DNA of 64,000 nucleotides, from NCBI GenBank assembly GCA_024114885.1, contig CP099419.1:434001-498000 (forward strand), given 5' to 3'. A program made the position numbers and the translations under genes. Source of the stretch: Septoria linicola (Eukaryota; Ascomycota; Dothideomycetes; Mycosphaerellales; Mycosphaerellaceae). Below, piece by piece: positions 1-14,669 of the stretch. Each line of letters begins with the position of its first letter. The first letter of the stretch is position 1. The notes below the pieces were generated by a model. It was given only the letters and a program-made list of their open reading frames with translations. It did no database searches and had not been told where the DNA came from.

Positions 1-2680
1 GTACCCTTATTACTATCGTAGTCTAAGAGCTCCTAAGCCCTCTAATAGATATTAGAAGTAACCTTCAAGTCTACTTCGGTTACTACGAACTAAAAGGGTC
101 CGAGATAGCTTCTTCCTATCTTACGTATTAGGACGTTAATATCGTCCTCTAGTTTCTAAGTATTAGTACCTTTCTTACTACGACGAGAGCGTCCTACTAG
201 CTTAAAGAAGAAAGTATTCGCTTCTAGCTTAAACTACGTCCGGTTTTAAGTATTCTAGGCGATAAGGGCTTAGAGATCGGCTATACTACCTATCTAAATA
301 ATACGCTAGTAGAGGGTATACGTTACGTTAGCCGTCTTCGGTAGCTTTAAACTTATAGTATTACCTATCTTAGTTATATATTCTTTATAAAGAGGCTAGC
401 TAAGGTATAGAAGAATATTAATTAAAGCGTAGCTCTTAGCTACTTTCTTCTTCTCCTAGATATTATCGACTTCTTTAAGAGCTCTACTAACGATTATATA
501 GTAGTAGACTTTAGAGGTAATACTATCCTTTATATAAGCCTAGTAACGTAGATTAGGCTCTAAGTCGCTCTCTAGCTTAATTCTACTATTATCTTCTAGT
601 ACGGTTAGCGATAGCTATTACGGACCTAGTAGTAGCTCTATCGTAGGTAATACTTAGTCTTATATAGGATCGCTATTACTCGAAGCGCTTAGTATAAGAG
701 AAGTCTTAATCGAGGTAATAATAGTTTCTCTAGTACGAATTCTAGTAAGCCTCCTACTCTTACGAAGGACGGACGTAGGCTTCTTCGTAGAGCTTAGCGT
801 TAACTTCTCTAACTAAGCTTTTAGCCTCTATATAGTACTAGGCGATACGGTATCTCTAAGGCGAGGCTCTAGGGTCGTAAGTAGATTACCTTCTCCTTCT
901 CTTTCTTAACTAGAGTTTCGAGTAGGACTAGATAAGGATAGGCTCTTAGGCGTAGAGAAAGAGAGACGTCTATTAGGTCTTAGGTTTCTAGGAGGAGGTA
1001 ATAGTCTATAGGATATTAAGAGCTGTTTCTCTACTACTAGGAACACGTAGGTCGGTTCTTCGAAAGTCTCTCCTTTACGCTCTCTCTTAGTAAGCTTGAC
1101 TATAAATCTGTACTAATTAAGCTTATAGCCCGCCTCTAGACGTGCCTCTCTTATCTTATAGCTAAAGACGTCGACCTACGAGAGCTCTACCTTAAACTTA
1201 TTCTAGTAGCGTCGCCTATCTAAGTTCGTATTAATAAAGCCTAAGCTCTACGAGCTAGGAGTCTTCTTACTTCTCTATAGCTAAAAATGCTAGCTACGAG
1301 AGAATATATTCGCTACCTACTAATAGAAACGATCTTGCTTTTACTACGTTAAGAAAACCTAGTCTTTAGGCTCGCTCTTTTTAAAGACGCCTTTATACTT
1401 ATTTAACTATTAACAAAGGTTCCTAAGTATCTCTTTATCGTATAAGACTTAGTTAAGAAAGGAGAAGTTCTACTCGTACCTAAACTCTATACATAGCTAC
1501 TACTAGATTAAGTTTCTCTCCTTTACTAAGTCTTAGCCTTCTTAGCGTATCTTCTTTATATTATCGCGCTTTACGCTCTACGCGTTAAGGTACTTTAGTA
1601 AAATCTTAGCTAAGAGGCGTTTAAAGAAGTTAAATATACTAATCTTTATTCTATCGTTTACTTTCTCGACTTACTTAAGTACTAAGTCGATACTCTTCTC
1701 TTATTCTTATAGCGTTTCTAGCGATAGGATAGCTTTAGTAGCGTTATTAAGGTTTGTTATACTAGTAAGAGGTCTACTTAAGGCCTAGAAACTAACGAGA
1801 GAGCCTTCGCGATTAGTACGAGCGAGCGCTATACCTTATATAGAACTTAAAGAAGCTATCTTTCGTCGTTTCTTTAGAGACTCTTATCTAAGTAGTTCTT
1901 ATATAGGACTTCGAATAGGCGAGGTAGAAGGCGAAAGCGCCGGTCTTAATAGCTTAGGCGTTAAAGAACGCTAGAAAGGGGAAGTCTTATTCTTTATACG
2001 CGATAGAGAAAGAGAATATCTTTAATTAGTCGTATTAGTAGCTTAGAGCGACATAAAGCGCGTAACTAGTAATAAGTAACTTAAATAGCGAGGAGGGTCG
2101 AGCGTATAACCGGTTATAGAGTTTTCTATTATATTAGTTACCGCTTACGTATATAAACAGCTATATAGCGTTACTAGGTAGTAACGAAAGATAAGAATCG
2201 AACTTAATAGAAGTAAGGCTCTATAGTAACTAATTAATAGTTAATAAGGAAGAAGAGATCGTTTAGAGCGTAAAAGTAGTCTAATTATATATCTTATCGT
2301 AGTAGCGTAACTACTATTAGGATTAGGGGTCTATACGCGAGGCTTAGTTACGTAAGGTTTTAGTTATTATTTAAAAAGATAACTAAAAGTTCACTTTACC
2401 TTAACGCTTCTATAGCTATCGTATACTACTAACGCTACTACTAACTACTATAGTATATACCTTACTATCGCTAATAAGGACTAAGGCTTAGATACTATCG
2501 TCGTTACCTCTACTAACTTAAAAGAGCTTTATTTTTTATATACCTAGTCGACTTACTAGATCGCGCTTTCCGTATCGTAAGAGACCGCTAGCGCTATAAT
2601 TAATAGCTAGAAAGGAGCTATTAGAGCCGTTATTACTAAGGATTTAAGCTTCTCTACCTTTATATAGGCTAAAAAACCTT
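1..2680. repeat. RIP-degraded repeat DNA, family unresolved
   Basis: CpA and TpG are nearly absent while TpA and CpG are frequent, which is the RIP signature. No open frame of useful length survives. One minus-strand stretch (listed separately) reads coherently if TAG/TAA are taken as Gln. I could not find the terminal repeats of the element or fix its boundary with the Gypsy element to its right, so the end coordinate is approximate. Confidence 0.6.
500..1710 (-). pseudogene. unidentified repeat-encoded protein remnant
   Basis: Reading the minus strand from about 1710 down to 500 gives roughly 390 codons in one frame in which nearly every stop is a TAG/TAA that would be Gln (or Trp) before RIP. 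The product is charged and Arg/Lys/Gln-rich, with a recognisable block NFFKRLLAKILLKYLNA near its start. I do not recognise the family. It could be part of the adjacent retroelement or of a separate transposon. The single-frame coherence is what supports coding origin; start, end and any introns are not resolved. Confidence 0.35.
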
Positions 2681-2689
2681 AAACTTCAA

Positions 2690-5283
2690 GAATTCTTTAC
2701 TAGAAACTAATATCTTTAGCGATTCCTTTAGTTAGGCGAAAATTAGTAGTAAAAAGATCTTTAGGATAGAAAATTATTATCTTACTTCGCTAATTAGTAA
2801 TAGAAAAGGGCTCTAGGAAGATAGATCGTAGTACTAACCTTAGAAATCGCTAGTAGAAAAGAGCTTTAGAAGTATAGATCTAGCTTAGATTTTAAGACCT
2901 AGTAGTAGAAAGTAGCTTAGAATAGCTAACTTTTATAGCGATAGTAGGCTCGAGACTTAGAAAAAGGAGTAGGATAGTAGGTTAGCTAGTAGATATAAAG
3001 TCTATACTTAAAAGTTAAGCTTAGAGAAGTAACTAGCTATATAGATACTTATCTTAGCTATAGAAAACAGTATTAAGACAGTTAGGATTAGCTAGATTTC
3101 TACTAATCTAGTAAAAGAGAAGCTTAGGAGGCTTAGATTAGAGCTTGATAGTAGCTTTAAAAATAAAAGAAATACTTAGAACAGCTAAGATTTAGCTAGA
3201 TTTCTACTAGTCTAGTAAATTACAAGCTTAGGAAGCTCTAATTAGAGCTTAATAGTAGCTTTAGGAATAAGAGAAGCGCTTAGGAAGGTTAGATTAGAGC
3301 TCTAGGAATAAAAAAAGCGCTCGAGATAGTACGGACTTAGGAAGATTAGCTCTTTTATAGTAGAGGCTAGGCTTTAGTAGCTAGATCTTAGCTTATATCT
3401 CTAATTAAGTATCGTCTATCGAATTTCTACTTCTTTAGCTCCGCTAGGCTAGCTTTAGCCTTTAGCTTACTAAGTCTTCTACTTCCTCTTTAAGCTCTAT
3501 TAGTAGCTAGCGTATATAACTCTCTCTTTCTTCTTAAGTTATTACTAATAGCTTACTAATAAAGATCTATAGATACTTGTACCTAAGTAGAAGTCCTAGT
3601 TCTATAACCTTCTCTATTAGTAGCGGTACTTCTTCTAGCTTAACCTAATCCGGAACTAGCTTTAGGTTTTCTTATAGAAAGATATATTTCTTAAGGTCTA
3701 TCCTCTTATAGATATACTCTCGTTTTAAGCTATCTAGTTCCTTAAGCTTATACGATATACCTCTCTATAATACTTTAGATACCTTAAAAAGGCCTTTCTA
3801 CCTAAACGTAAGCTTATAGAAGAAGCTAGTTTTTAACTTAGAGTAGTATACTAATACGAGATCTCCTTCCTTTAATATAATAAGGTCTATATAGCGATAT
3901 TTATCGAAGTACGTCTTATTCTATTCTTAGAGACGCTATTAACGTAGTCGTCCTTCTTCTATAGTCGTTTCTATAGCTTCTAGGGCTTGAGCTCGAATCG
4001 TAAGAAGCTCTACTCTAGTCTTAACCTTGCTCTAATCTATAATCTAGAAGGTATAGTGTTCTAGCTCGATTAGTAGTACTACGTCACGCCTAATTATTAC
4101 CTCTAATAGTATTAGACTAGTAGTAGAGACTATTATCGTTCTCTCTACCTATAGAACCGCTAGAATATAGTTACGAATCGTATAAAGGCCGCTATTAGAG
4201 AGCTTTAAGTAAGCGTCTAATATTGTCTTATAGCCGACTTTAACGATAGCGTTAGACTAAAAGTAGTATAGCGAAATATTAATACGTTTAATACTATACG
4301 ATAGTAGTAGCTTCTCTACGTTACTAAGGTTAGTCTTATAGTTATTAAGGATAACTTCTATAGTAGTACCCTACTAGTAAAAGATCTCTTCTTATATAAA
4401 CCTTACTATCTATACTAAGGAGATACTCTTTACTAGATACTAGAATATACGTACTTCTAGCTAACGCGATAGAGATTCGTATATAACTATTAACGAACAG
4501 TTCTTCGAGATATATAAGCTATCGATATACTATCGCTAGCCGACTATAACTTAGAGCAGGATCTATAGTTCTCTAGGTACCTACCTTCTATACTAAAGAC
4601 TATAAATAGTATATTACCGAATAGCGAGCGAGATTTAAGCCTAAACTCTATCCTACTACTATCGTTTCTAGATAAGATTATACGTCTATTTAGTACTACG
4701 ATAACCGTTCTTATAATAGTATACCTTAATAATACGAGCTCGTACTTTAGGTTTATCGATAACTCGCTATAGAGGTCTAGCTACTCGCTCTTAGCGCTAG
4801 AGCTAGTTATTCTTAATATAAAATAGCTAATACTTCTTCCTTAACCGCTTATACTCGTTATTAGAAACTCTCTTAGGTCTTTATATTCGTATAAGTACGA
4901 AAGCGATATTTATTAACTCCTAAGAGTAGATTTTATTAATTATAGGTAGCTCGCTCTAAATCACCTATATAGAGAAGGCGTTAACGTAAAAGATATCGAA
5001 GAATTGCTCGTTAATTATTAGATCTACGTCTTCTTCCTATTCTATAGCCTCTATATCTTTAGGCGTAGTAGGCTTCCTTAATAAAGAATCTAGAGCTATA
5101 TACTTCTTACTAGGAATATATATAACGTTAAAGTCGAAGAGGTAGATCTATACTAGCTAGTACGTTATTACTATATTCGGTAAATTAGAGGTAGCTTTAT
5201 TAAGCTAGTAAACGAGGGTATTTATATTAATCTCTAGCTAAAAGTATACTCTAAACAACTATAGTTTCAGCTTCTTTAATATC
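2690..5283 (-). mobile_element. Gypsy LTR retrotransposon, 3' part of pol (RNase H, integrase)
   Basis: Minus-strand translation with Gln restored gives an RNase H end and connector at about 5280-5050 (blocks similar to LEINTNTLVHQLN and PGKKHTAPDGLSRRP), then an integrase region at about 4700-3900, then an integrase C-terminal region (GDLVLVYYSKLKTSF, KELDSLK) at about 3900-3640 and a basic tail near 3470. These are typical Gypsy pol features. The RNase H frame continues directly into the fragment at 19829-20573 once the hAT at 5292-19828 and one copy of its target duplication are removed. Every domain carries stops, so the element is dead. I could not identify the left LTR; the left limit is approximate. 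Confidence 0.8.
3081..3343. repeat. tandem repeat, about 103-bp unit x 2.5
   Basis: Two consecutive units of about 103 bp (3081-3183, 3184-3286) and a partial third share the block gctagatttctactaatcta and a following run of aag-cttagg / attagagctt words. Differences between units are mostly C/T or A/G. The array lies in the 3' part of the Gypsy element, downstream of the integrase tail in the element's own orientation. Confidence 0.65.
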
Positions 5284-8200
5284 TTTAGTATTAGACGTCG
5301 GAATAGGTAGGCCGAAACGGGTTAGTATATAGGTTAGGCTAGGTCTTAGCCTACCTATAGAAGATAGTAATAGGTATAGTACAAATACCTACTCTATACT
5401 TAGATAGGTTAGGCGAACAAAAAATAGGTATAATATAGGTTTTAAGTATAACTACGAAGAAGAATTATTCTAGTTAGTATCGACTATAAAAGGAAGCATA
5501 TAATAGAGTAGTAAAGATAGAGAGAGGGATAATAGTAATAAGCGGAACGGATAGGCTAATCTAACGTCGACTTAAGTTTATAATATATATAGTTAGTAGA
5601 CGTAGTTAGTAGCTACGTTCTAGCTCTTAAAGCTTCCTTATAGAGCGTATTACGCTTTCGCGTACTTCGACGCTATAATTTATCTACCTTTATAACCTCT
5701 TTATTATCGCTAATACTATTAAACTTTAAAAGAGCCTTAATTTCGTTTTTAATCTCCTTATTCTACTCCTCGACTACCTCTATCTAATTACGAGTAAGTT
5801 CTAAATTAGGATAAAGAGTAGATACTTCTATAGTAAGTACTACTCTTATATTATACTTATAATCGCGATATCGATATCGTAACAGTATAATATACGTAAA
5901 GGTATCTAGATTATATATCCGATTATAGTAGTTCTAATAACGTATAATACTAAAATCTCGTTCGTATCTAGTACCTACTACTAGAATATATAGAATATCC
6001 TAGGCTATTTTCGATATAGTAGGGAATATATTAGTAAGAGCTAGCTATATATCTATAGGATCTATTCCTTCTATATATAAGAAGTCTACTTTCCGATAGC
6101 GCTCTAGTTCGTTATTAGGCTCGACTAAGAGGGCTACGTCTAGTACTAGTTAAGCTTTATTATCGTCGCTATCGATCTCTATAGCGAAGGAGGTTAAGAA
6201 GCTTTATATACCTCGAGGCTACCGTTTCGAAGCTTATATAGTACTAGATAAAGCTTTATAATACTTTAACTACTCTACGCGTAATTTGCTCTAGTAGAGA
6301 TCTTCTAAACTATCGTTATCGAAAGCGCCTCGCTTCTAGAACACACTCTTAATCGTAGAGCATAGTAGTACTACTATACTATAGTAGTCTCTAAACTATT
6401 ACTAGGTCCGTTAGTAATATTAAAAGAGCTTAGTATACGCTTTGTCTAGTACCTTATAGAGTAAGACCTTCTAAGCCTCTTTCTTATACTTGAGTTTCTT
6501 GTCTACTTTGTCTAGAATATCGAAAAGAGAGTTATAGTAGCTAAGGACTAGATAGAGGCTAGGGCCCTTTATCGTACTAACGTAGGTAGTAGCCTAAGCG
6601 AAGAGCATAGTTAGAGACGTAAGGTATTCTAACCGTTACTAGTTAGTATTAGATAGTATAAGTATTAGTAGCGACTAACGCTTAATAAATTTATTAATAA
6701 AGTCGTATAGTCGACTAAAGCGAGATAGTATTATCGTAGTCGAGCTCTAACGAGTCCTTACGTCTTATATTACTCGTAGTAGTCTCGTTATAGGATGCTT
6801 TTACTAGCGTATATAAGCCTTTAGATAGAGATATAGATTCTTTAGACGCTCCTTTTAGAGATCTATAAAGCTCTCGAAACGCTAAGAACTAGAGTTTACC
6901 TATACTACAAACCTATAGACCTAGGACGATTAGTAAGCGCCGACTATACTTGCCGACTACGGTCGTCGACCGTAACTATAATATATCTTAAATAAAAGTT
7001 TAGGTAGTCCTTTAAGAGAAGCTACTATATTAGTCTTTTAAAACCTTTCTAGAGCTTATTAATCTTTCTTATCGTTCTAAAACTCTTATAGATCGTTAAT
7101 CGGTATTATTTATAGTTATATAAAAAAGGCCTTTATAGTAAGCTATATTACGTAAATAAAACATAGAAACCGTTCTAGAATCGTAGCTAGCGTAGTAGGC
7201 TTAATAGCCTTAATATTAGAGAAGAGATTTGCCTTATCTAGTTAAACATCTAGTACTACTAGCTCTACGAGCTCTTCGATCGAAATAGAAGGCTTTACGA
7301 TTTTCACGCTATACTCTATTAAGTAAAGGCCGATAGCCTTAATACTAGCTTACGTTAGTACCGATCGAATAGATACTAGTAAGACGTATATAGACCTATA
7401 GAGTGTACTATTGTTTCTAGCGTTATCGTATATAAGAGCGATTAGTTAGTCTCTAAGGCTAAACCTTTATAATATATTAAAGAGTAATTTCGAAAGTCGC
7501 TCTCTAGTATATCTACTAGTAACGTAAGGAAAGTCTAATATCGCCTCGTACTATACCTATTTAGCGTCGATCTAGTAGGTACGGATAGTAAGGAATAAAG
7601 CTTTTATACTACTAGACTACTAGCTGTCGACTATAATAGTAACCTTAGAGGTTCTAGCTAGTATAGCCTTTAGATCTTCCTTAGACCTCTCTTAGACCTC
7701 TTAAAGAAGAGCCTTAATCGTCTTACTAGAGCGGAAAGGTATTTCGAGACTAGGGTTAAGGTATATATATATATAGCGGACTATAGGATTCTCGAAGAAA
7801 TTAAGTAGTAGGCTATATACTACGATTATTTATATAGATACTATAGGGAAGTTATTAATACTTAGGTCTAGGTCGCCGAGGTAACCCTTACGATTTCGAG
7901 CCTAACTATATAAGCTTAATAACGTAGTTAGTAAACGTAGTCGGTAGGAACTTATATAATAGTCTTTATACTACTAGATATACTCTAGTAGTATCCCCTT
8001 TCTCTTAAATACCTATACGTACTCCTTAGTTCGAAAGTAAGAACTAAGACTACTTATATTAATATAGAGGCCTAGATAGGCTAAAGAGGTCTCGTAACCT
8101 TAGTAGACTACTTTTAGCGAGGTATCCTCGATATTAATCCTCTAGTCGAAAAACTTCTAGACCTAGGAGGAATAGGTACTCTCCTATTTAATAGGTATAG

Positions 8201-8648
8201 TCTTTTATATCCTAAACTTATACTTATAGCGACCTTATACCTTCTACTATCGTCGTATATACTAGTCTCTAAAGTCCGTTTTATACTCTTTCTACTATAG
8301 ATATACCCTATTTACTTAAGTCTAGTCTAGAGAAGACGTAGGTATATTAATTAGAATTTTAGAGGTAGTAGGTAGTCTACTAGAGCTCTACTCTAATACT
8401 ATATATCGTAGCGTAGAGGGTACTATTAGACTAGATTCGAATTATAAAGAGTCTCTAAAAACGCTGTCTTAATATCGTTATCTTAGTCGAGTACTAGACA
8501 TAAGTCCTCTAGTAGCTAGCGATAGATTTCGCTATAAAGGTAGCGTATTTATAGGTAGTAGTATTGAAACTAGAAGAGTTAAAGAAGATAAAGGTAGACT
8601 AAATTACAAAAGTAAGAAAGAGGGGAGCCCTAGACTATCTATAAAACA

Positions 8649-8926
8649 TGTTAAAAGTAGAGGGCGTTTATAGATACCATACAATGTCAAGGAGGGTATA
8701 GCGTAGTAAAGAAGAATAAGGGATCAATCTTGAACTGACTTATACATATAGTATAGTAGCAATATGCTAGGAACTAAATACAAAGTTAATTGAGTTAGTT
8801 ATCTAAGAAGAGAAGAGAGAGAAGCAAGATATACCTCTTGCTAAGCCTTAGGTAGATGCCTTAGGTATCTAGAACCATACTCAGAAGTCTATATCTAGAC
8901 TGACTATCTAGGATACATTCTTAACA
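8649..8926 (-). repeat. 3' LTR of nested Copia
   Basis: 278 bp, TG...CA ends with the inverted terminal TGTTAA/TTAACA. Its partner is at 14670-14947. Confidence 0.95.
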
Positions 8927-11900
8927 CTCCTACTCATGCTATATAGTTAGATCTTTTAATAGATTATCTATAGCACTCAAATGCTAGTCCCAATCTTAAT
9001 TAGTTATCAAGTACTTGCTTTTCAGACCAATAACTAGATAGCACTAACTATCAATCTAACAAACTTTCTATACTACTATCTCTTACAAAAAGGCAAAAGA
9101 AATGCCTTCTATAAGATCTTCCTTCTCTCTTATATAGGAGTAGATTGTTTAGGACATAGACTATCTAGTAAGTTGCCCCTATCCTTTCTTATAGCTAATT
9201 CTAATAGCTCCCTAGATTCCTTATAGCCTAGTCCCTTACTTAGTTATATTCTATATAGCTTCTTAGTTCCTTAATAGTCTTTAGGGTATACTATTCTTAG
9301 CTATAGGGATCTTATATTAAGCTAGGGAGTAGAGTGACTATATACTAGTAGAGGAGATGATAGCTACTATAGAGGAGGTCTTTAACATTAACTAGTACTT
9401 GGCCTTAAGAGGTGTCCAGTTCAGCTAGGTACTATATAGTGATATTGTAGTTAGTGATAGGTCTAACATTAGTAAGGGCATTTAGGACTTTATAAAGTCT
9501 AACTAAGAAGGAGTTAAGTAACTAAAATCTTTCTTTTAGACTCCTCTTAGTTCAGCTCTAAGGCTTGGAGTTATCTTTTATATATCTCTTATATAAGGTA
9601 GAGCTGCCTTATAAACTCCTAAAACTGTAGTCTATTCTTTAGCTTAGTAAGACTATCTACTACTATCTCTTTTATGTTCATATATTCTATAGAGATAAGT
9701 CTGTTCCACTAGAGCTTTCTTATAGTATTATATAAGATATTAATGTGTTTAGACTTGTTATAAACATGTAAGTCCTTGACTAGAGTAAGGGTAGCTTAGT
9801 TATTACCTTTTAGCTGAATTGGCCTGATTCTAGTAACAGTTTCCTAGTTACCAAGGATCCTTAGTTAGTGAGAACATTCTCCTACTAACTCTAGGCATCC
9901 AAGCTCTCTTAAAAGAGCACTAAGGAACTGTAACTGTTTTGCATATACTCCTATAGCTATATATTTAGCTTCTATTATAGATATAGCTATAGATTTCTAC
10001 TTCTTGCTTATCTAGGAGATTAGTGTACTATAAAGAAAGAAGATATATCCAAGGATTGAGACTCTATTAGTCTTGTCTATTATATAGTCAGAGTCTATAT
10101 ATCTAGTAAGGTAGCCTTGACTATTCCTTAAGTATCTTAGACTAAGGTCTAGGTTTGATCTTAGGTATCTAGTTAGCTTCTTTAGAGCCTTTATATGTCC
10201 TACTATTAGATTACTAATATAGGAGCTCAATCTTCTAAGGGCAAATGAAATGTCTAGTCTTGTAACAGTTGCAAGCTATATCTATGTTCTAATAATAGAT
10301 TAGTACTCCTATTTGTTATACCTTTCATTATTTGGTCTAGTAGGCTTCAGACTTTTATAGCTGTCTATTAGTGAAAGAGTTAGTAATATAGTCTCTTGAC
10401 CTATTCCTATCTTAGCTAGGTTCTCTTAGATATAGTACTTCTAGTCAAGTTTCAGCTAGCCTTACTATCTATTTCTTGTTAGTCTTATTCTAAGAATCTT
10501 GTCTAGTTCTCTAAGATCTTTGATCTTGAAGACCTTACTAAGTTAGTCTTTGAACTAGAGGACATCTTCTAGTCTCTCTATAGTAATAGGTATGTTATTA
10601 ATATAGATCAGGATTATTAGGTCTTTCCTTTTCTTATAGATTAGAAGACATAGGTCCACTTCTAATTGTCTGAATCCTATTCCTTTCAGCTTTAATATAT
10701 ATAGCTGATTCCAGTCTCTTATAGCTTGCTTCAGCCTATAGAGACTCCTTAGAACTTATAAGACTATACTAGTTAGTAGGTTAATATCTAGTAGTAGGAT
10801 TATATAGATGTCCTTATATAGGGTACTCTCTATAAATACATTGTTCATATCCACTTAGTATAGAACCAGGTCCTTCTTGTAGACCACAGCTATAAATCCT
10901 CTTAGAGTATCCTGCCTGACTATAGGGGCAAAAGTTTCTATATAGTCTACTCTATACTTTTAGGAGAACCCTCTTATAACTAGTCTTGCCTTAAACTTTT
11001 CAATAGCTCTACTAAGCTTTCTCTTAACATTAAAGACCTATCTTAAGGTAACTAGGTTAGCCCCTTTTAGTAGGACTACTATAGTCTAGATGTTATTACT
11101 TGCAAGTGTATCTAGCTCCTTCTAAATAGCTTCTTACTAGAGATAACCCTACTTAGGATCACTTACTACTTCCTTGTAGTTCCTTAGGATTGGAACCTCC
11201 TATTTATATATTCCTACTTCTTTAGCAGCTGAGAATATAATCTCTTTAACTTCCTCTAAGAATTCTAGGTCCTATAGGATACCTAGGTCAATAGAGCTTA
11301 TAGCTAAGAAGAAAGCCTAATGCTCTAGGAGCATTTCCTTGTCTAGCTAACTATTCTAATCTAGCTCAAGCCTAATTAGCTTTAGCTTCTAGTTAAATCT
11401 ATTAAGTTCTTAGGATGCTTTCCTCTTTCTAAGGGTTTGCCTTAGGGCTATCTGCTCCTAATCTACCTCTATAGTTTCTTAGGCAGAATTCTTAGATTCT
11501 TTCTTAACTTTCCCTTGGTCTAGGAATTTTCTATACTCTCCTATATCTTCTAGTAGAGGTGGAAGTTATATAAAGAGTTTCTTTCCTTCCTAAACCTATA
11601 CTAATAGCTAAGGGGGAGGAGGCTTCTACTAGCCTAGACTAGGAGCACCTAGGGTACTCCTACTAGCTTATAGAGTAGGCTAGCTAATAGTTCTTAGCCT
11701 TCTAATAGGTCTTCTTTCTAGAGCTGAACTAGGGAGATTCTTGATCTTAATGTTCAAGTCCAATTCTCTACCTAGCTTATCTTTAAAGAAGATTATATTA
11801 GTGTGCTACTTGATAGCCTTTATATCTGGCTCCTAGAACTTCTATACCTTTACTATGTTATTATAGTATCTAACAAATATAGTATCCTTTCCTCTGTTTA

Positions 11901-14657
11901 TTAGTTTGTTACTCCTTGCCTACTAAGGCTGTACTCTTGTATCTATATATACTATAGCTCTATATCCCTATACCTTAAGGTAGGAGACTATTAGTTTGAT
12001 CCTATTAAAAGCTTTATTAGGTAAGAGCTTGAATCCCTTAATATTAGGTCTATTTAGAAGCTTATTCCTTATATATATCTATACTTCAAGGGCTTCTAGC
12101 TAAAACTTAATAGGTATCTTACTTTCTTTAAGCATTGCTCTAATAGAGGCCTCTAATGTTTAGATAGACCTCTCAACTACTCTATTCTAGAGTAAATTGT
12201 AGGCCTTAGTTAGCTTAAGAGTAATTCTAAAGTCCTTCTCCTACTATTTAATTAAAGTAGTGATCTCTCTAGCATTGTTAGCCCTTATAGACTTGAGGAG
12301 TGCTACTAACTGCCTTTCTGCCTTGATCCTCTAGTTCTGAAGAGCAGTTAGTGTATCTAATCTAGCCTTGAGTGGAAATGCCTATTTCTTTCTTAAGAAG
12401 TTATTAATAATCTCAAGCTACTATATAAAACCTTTTACTAATAATAGTAATAGTCTATAGATATCTACTAATATAAGGGCTAGTCTTTCAGGTCTTCTTT
12501 TAACAGACTTACCTAGGTGTTTCTTTATCTTGCCTATTACATAGATCCTATACTTATACTCTTCCTAGTTAGGGATTAGAATTCTTTCCTTTAGGTTAGT
12601 AACTTTATAAAGGTTTGAGAGTAACCCTCTTCTAAAGTGTATAAATCTTCTATACTATAGCTCCTACTGTTTCAGATCCTTCTCTAATAGGGTAGTATAG
12701 GCATTGTTAACCTCTATAGGATTATATAGTAAGTAATATAACTTTTCCTATAGGAGAGGTAATATCTTACTAACAAATAGAACACCTCTAACTAGCTTAG
12801 TCTTTATAACTGTTTGGCTATCTAGGGAGGTGAGAGTGAAATCAGGCTTCTAGACTCTAAATTGCTTACTAAACTAATCCTATAACATAAGATTTACTCT
12901 AAGATTAGGAACAAATAGTACCCTATTAAGTAGAACTTCTCCTTCTGAGATTCCCTTCATCTATACTAGTCTAGAGTAGGTTGCATAGAGGTATCCTCCT
13001 CCTACCTTAATCTATACTTTCTTCCTTAGTAGCTTTACTAATCTGAAGAAGGATAGTTAGTTAGTTATATAGGATAAGGTATAGGAATCCAAGAGCTATT
13101 CTTAGGGTAATAACTTGCCTTTAGCCTTAATTATAGAATAGGCCAACTCATCTTGGTTATCATCTTCTAATAGGGAATTATTATTGCTTCTAGAACCAGA
13201 GTAAGTTCTAGAATCAGAACTAGAACTAGACTCCTAGGCTGAAAATCCTTTCTTTAGAAGCTTTCTAGACTTTTCTATCCTTTAAAGCTACTTGCTTATT
13301 TTCTAGACAACCTTCTTTAGCTTATTATATAATAATGACTTATAGATAGCTTTCTTAATATATCTAGCATTCCTTAGTAAAGAGGATCTTCTAACCCTCC
13401 CTCTAAGGAATAATCCCTAAGGGTCCTTCTAGTTCTTAGTACTGTTTCTCTACTAAGACAGTTTCTTAGTAGTAGGGAGGTTAGGACAATCCTTTAACTA
13501 GTGCTTCCCTTTCTTATAGAGCTAGTATATTAGTAGGGACTTTCCTTAGTAGGGCTACCTAGAATAGAATATAGCTAGACCTATGTCTATCTTATCTAGA
13601 TTGTCTCTTACCTCTTAGGACTTAAGTAGAAGGAGAATAGTGTCTATATCTAAGGATAGTTAGGTTATAATAGTATCCTTGGCTACTTAGTATAATGTAG
13701 GTAGGGACTATAAGAGATATTTTAGCCTTTTCTCTTAGCTCTAGTAGTAGGCTTCCTAAGGATCAATCTTAGTAATCCTCTTGCCTAGGCCTCTAAGGTG
13801 TCTCTATGCTTCCCTGATTGTCTTATTAGGTGACATCCTGAATATAATAAACTACTTAATTAGACCTATAGTATAGGACTTCAGGACTCTATTATACTTG
13901 TTCTAGAGAATTACCTATATCTCAGCTGCTAGTATAGTGACATACTATGTCTCTAGCTCTATCTTATTATCTTTACTAATACTATATCTGATGCTAAACC
14001 TGCATACTATATTGTCTTTTAAGAAGTGTTGATTCTAAGTGATATATATCTGAAGACTAGTGTCCTACTAAACTATATATAAGTTCCCTCTAATAATCAG
14101 TTAGCTAATTGCCTAGAACTAGTCCTTTCCTTCTAGCTTGTCTGTCTGTAGCTTAAACTATCTCTTCTAGTTAGTTCTGTCCAGGATTAGAATCCTTTAG
14201 CTCTTCTTGTCCTCTTAGTCTATTATAGAAATAGGTGAATAGAATGAATAATTAGTAGAATACTTTAGACTAGCTAAGGATTCTAGAGAAGGGTAATTTC
14301 TTGTAGTAGGGAGACTAGCTCTAAGGGACAGGGATTCCTCGTATTTAGGAAATTACTAAGACTCAGATCTTTCTCTCTTAGTAGAGTTTCTGTTACTAGG
14401 TAGTAGGAAGGCCAAGTAGCCTCTTCTGACTCTAGTGATACTAGGTGCAATAGTAGAGAACTAGGCAGGTATTAATAAAGCAGAAACACACTACTGTCTT
14501 ATAGAGATCTTTACTAACTTATATACTACTAGGTACAAACTAGCTTCGTTAGTAATACAGTTAGGGAAACTTCTAGGCCCTAAATGTTTTCTATAAACTA
14601 TAAGGGATACAAGTAACCTATACTAACATAGGTTGCTCCTATTCAGTGCACAAACCC

Positions 14658-14669
14658 GGGCTTATAACC
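14658..14669 (-). other. primer binding site of nested Copia (half initiator tRNA-Met type)
   Basis: Immediately inside the 5' LTR the minus strand reads GGTTATAAGCCC. Reversing one RIP-type TG-to-TA change gives TTATGAGCCC, the complement of the anticodon arm of initiator tRNA-Met, which Ty5/Copia-type elements use as primer. The Copia element at 20574 has the same word at the same place. Confidence 0.6.

Noticed and set aside
7600..7640. Additional TAGTCGGYA site near 7630
   Set aside because: Only one weak half-site (gtcgacta) without a partner at the usual spacing.
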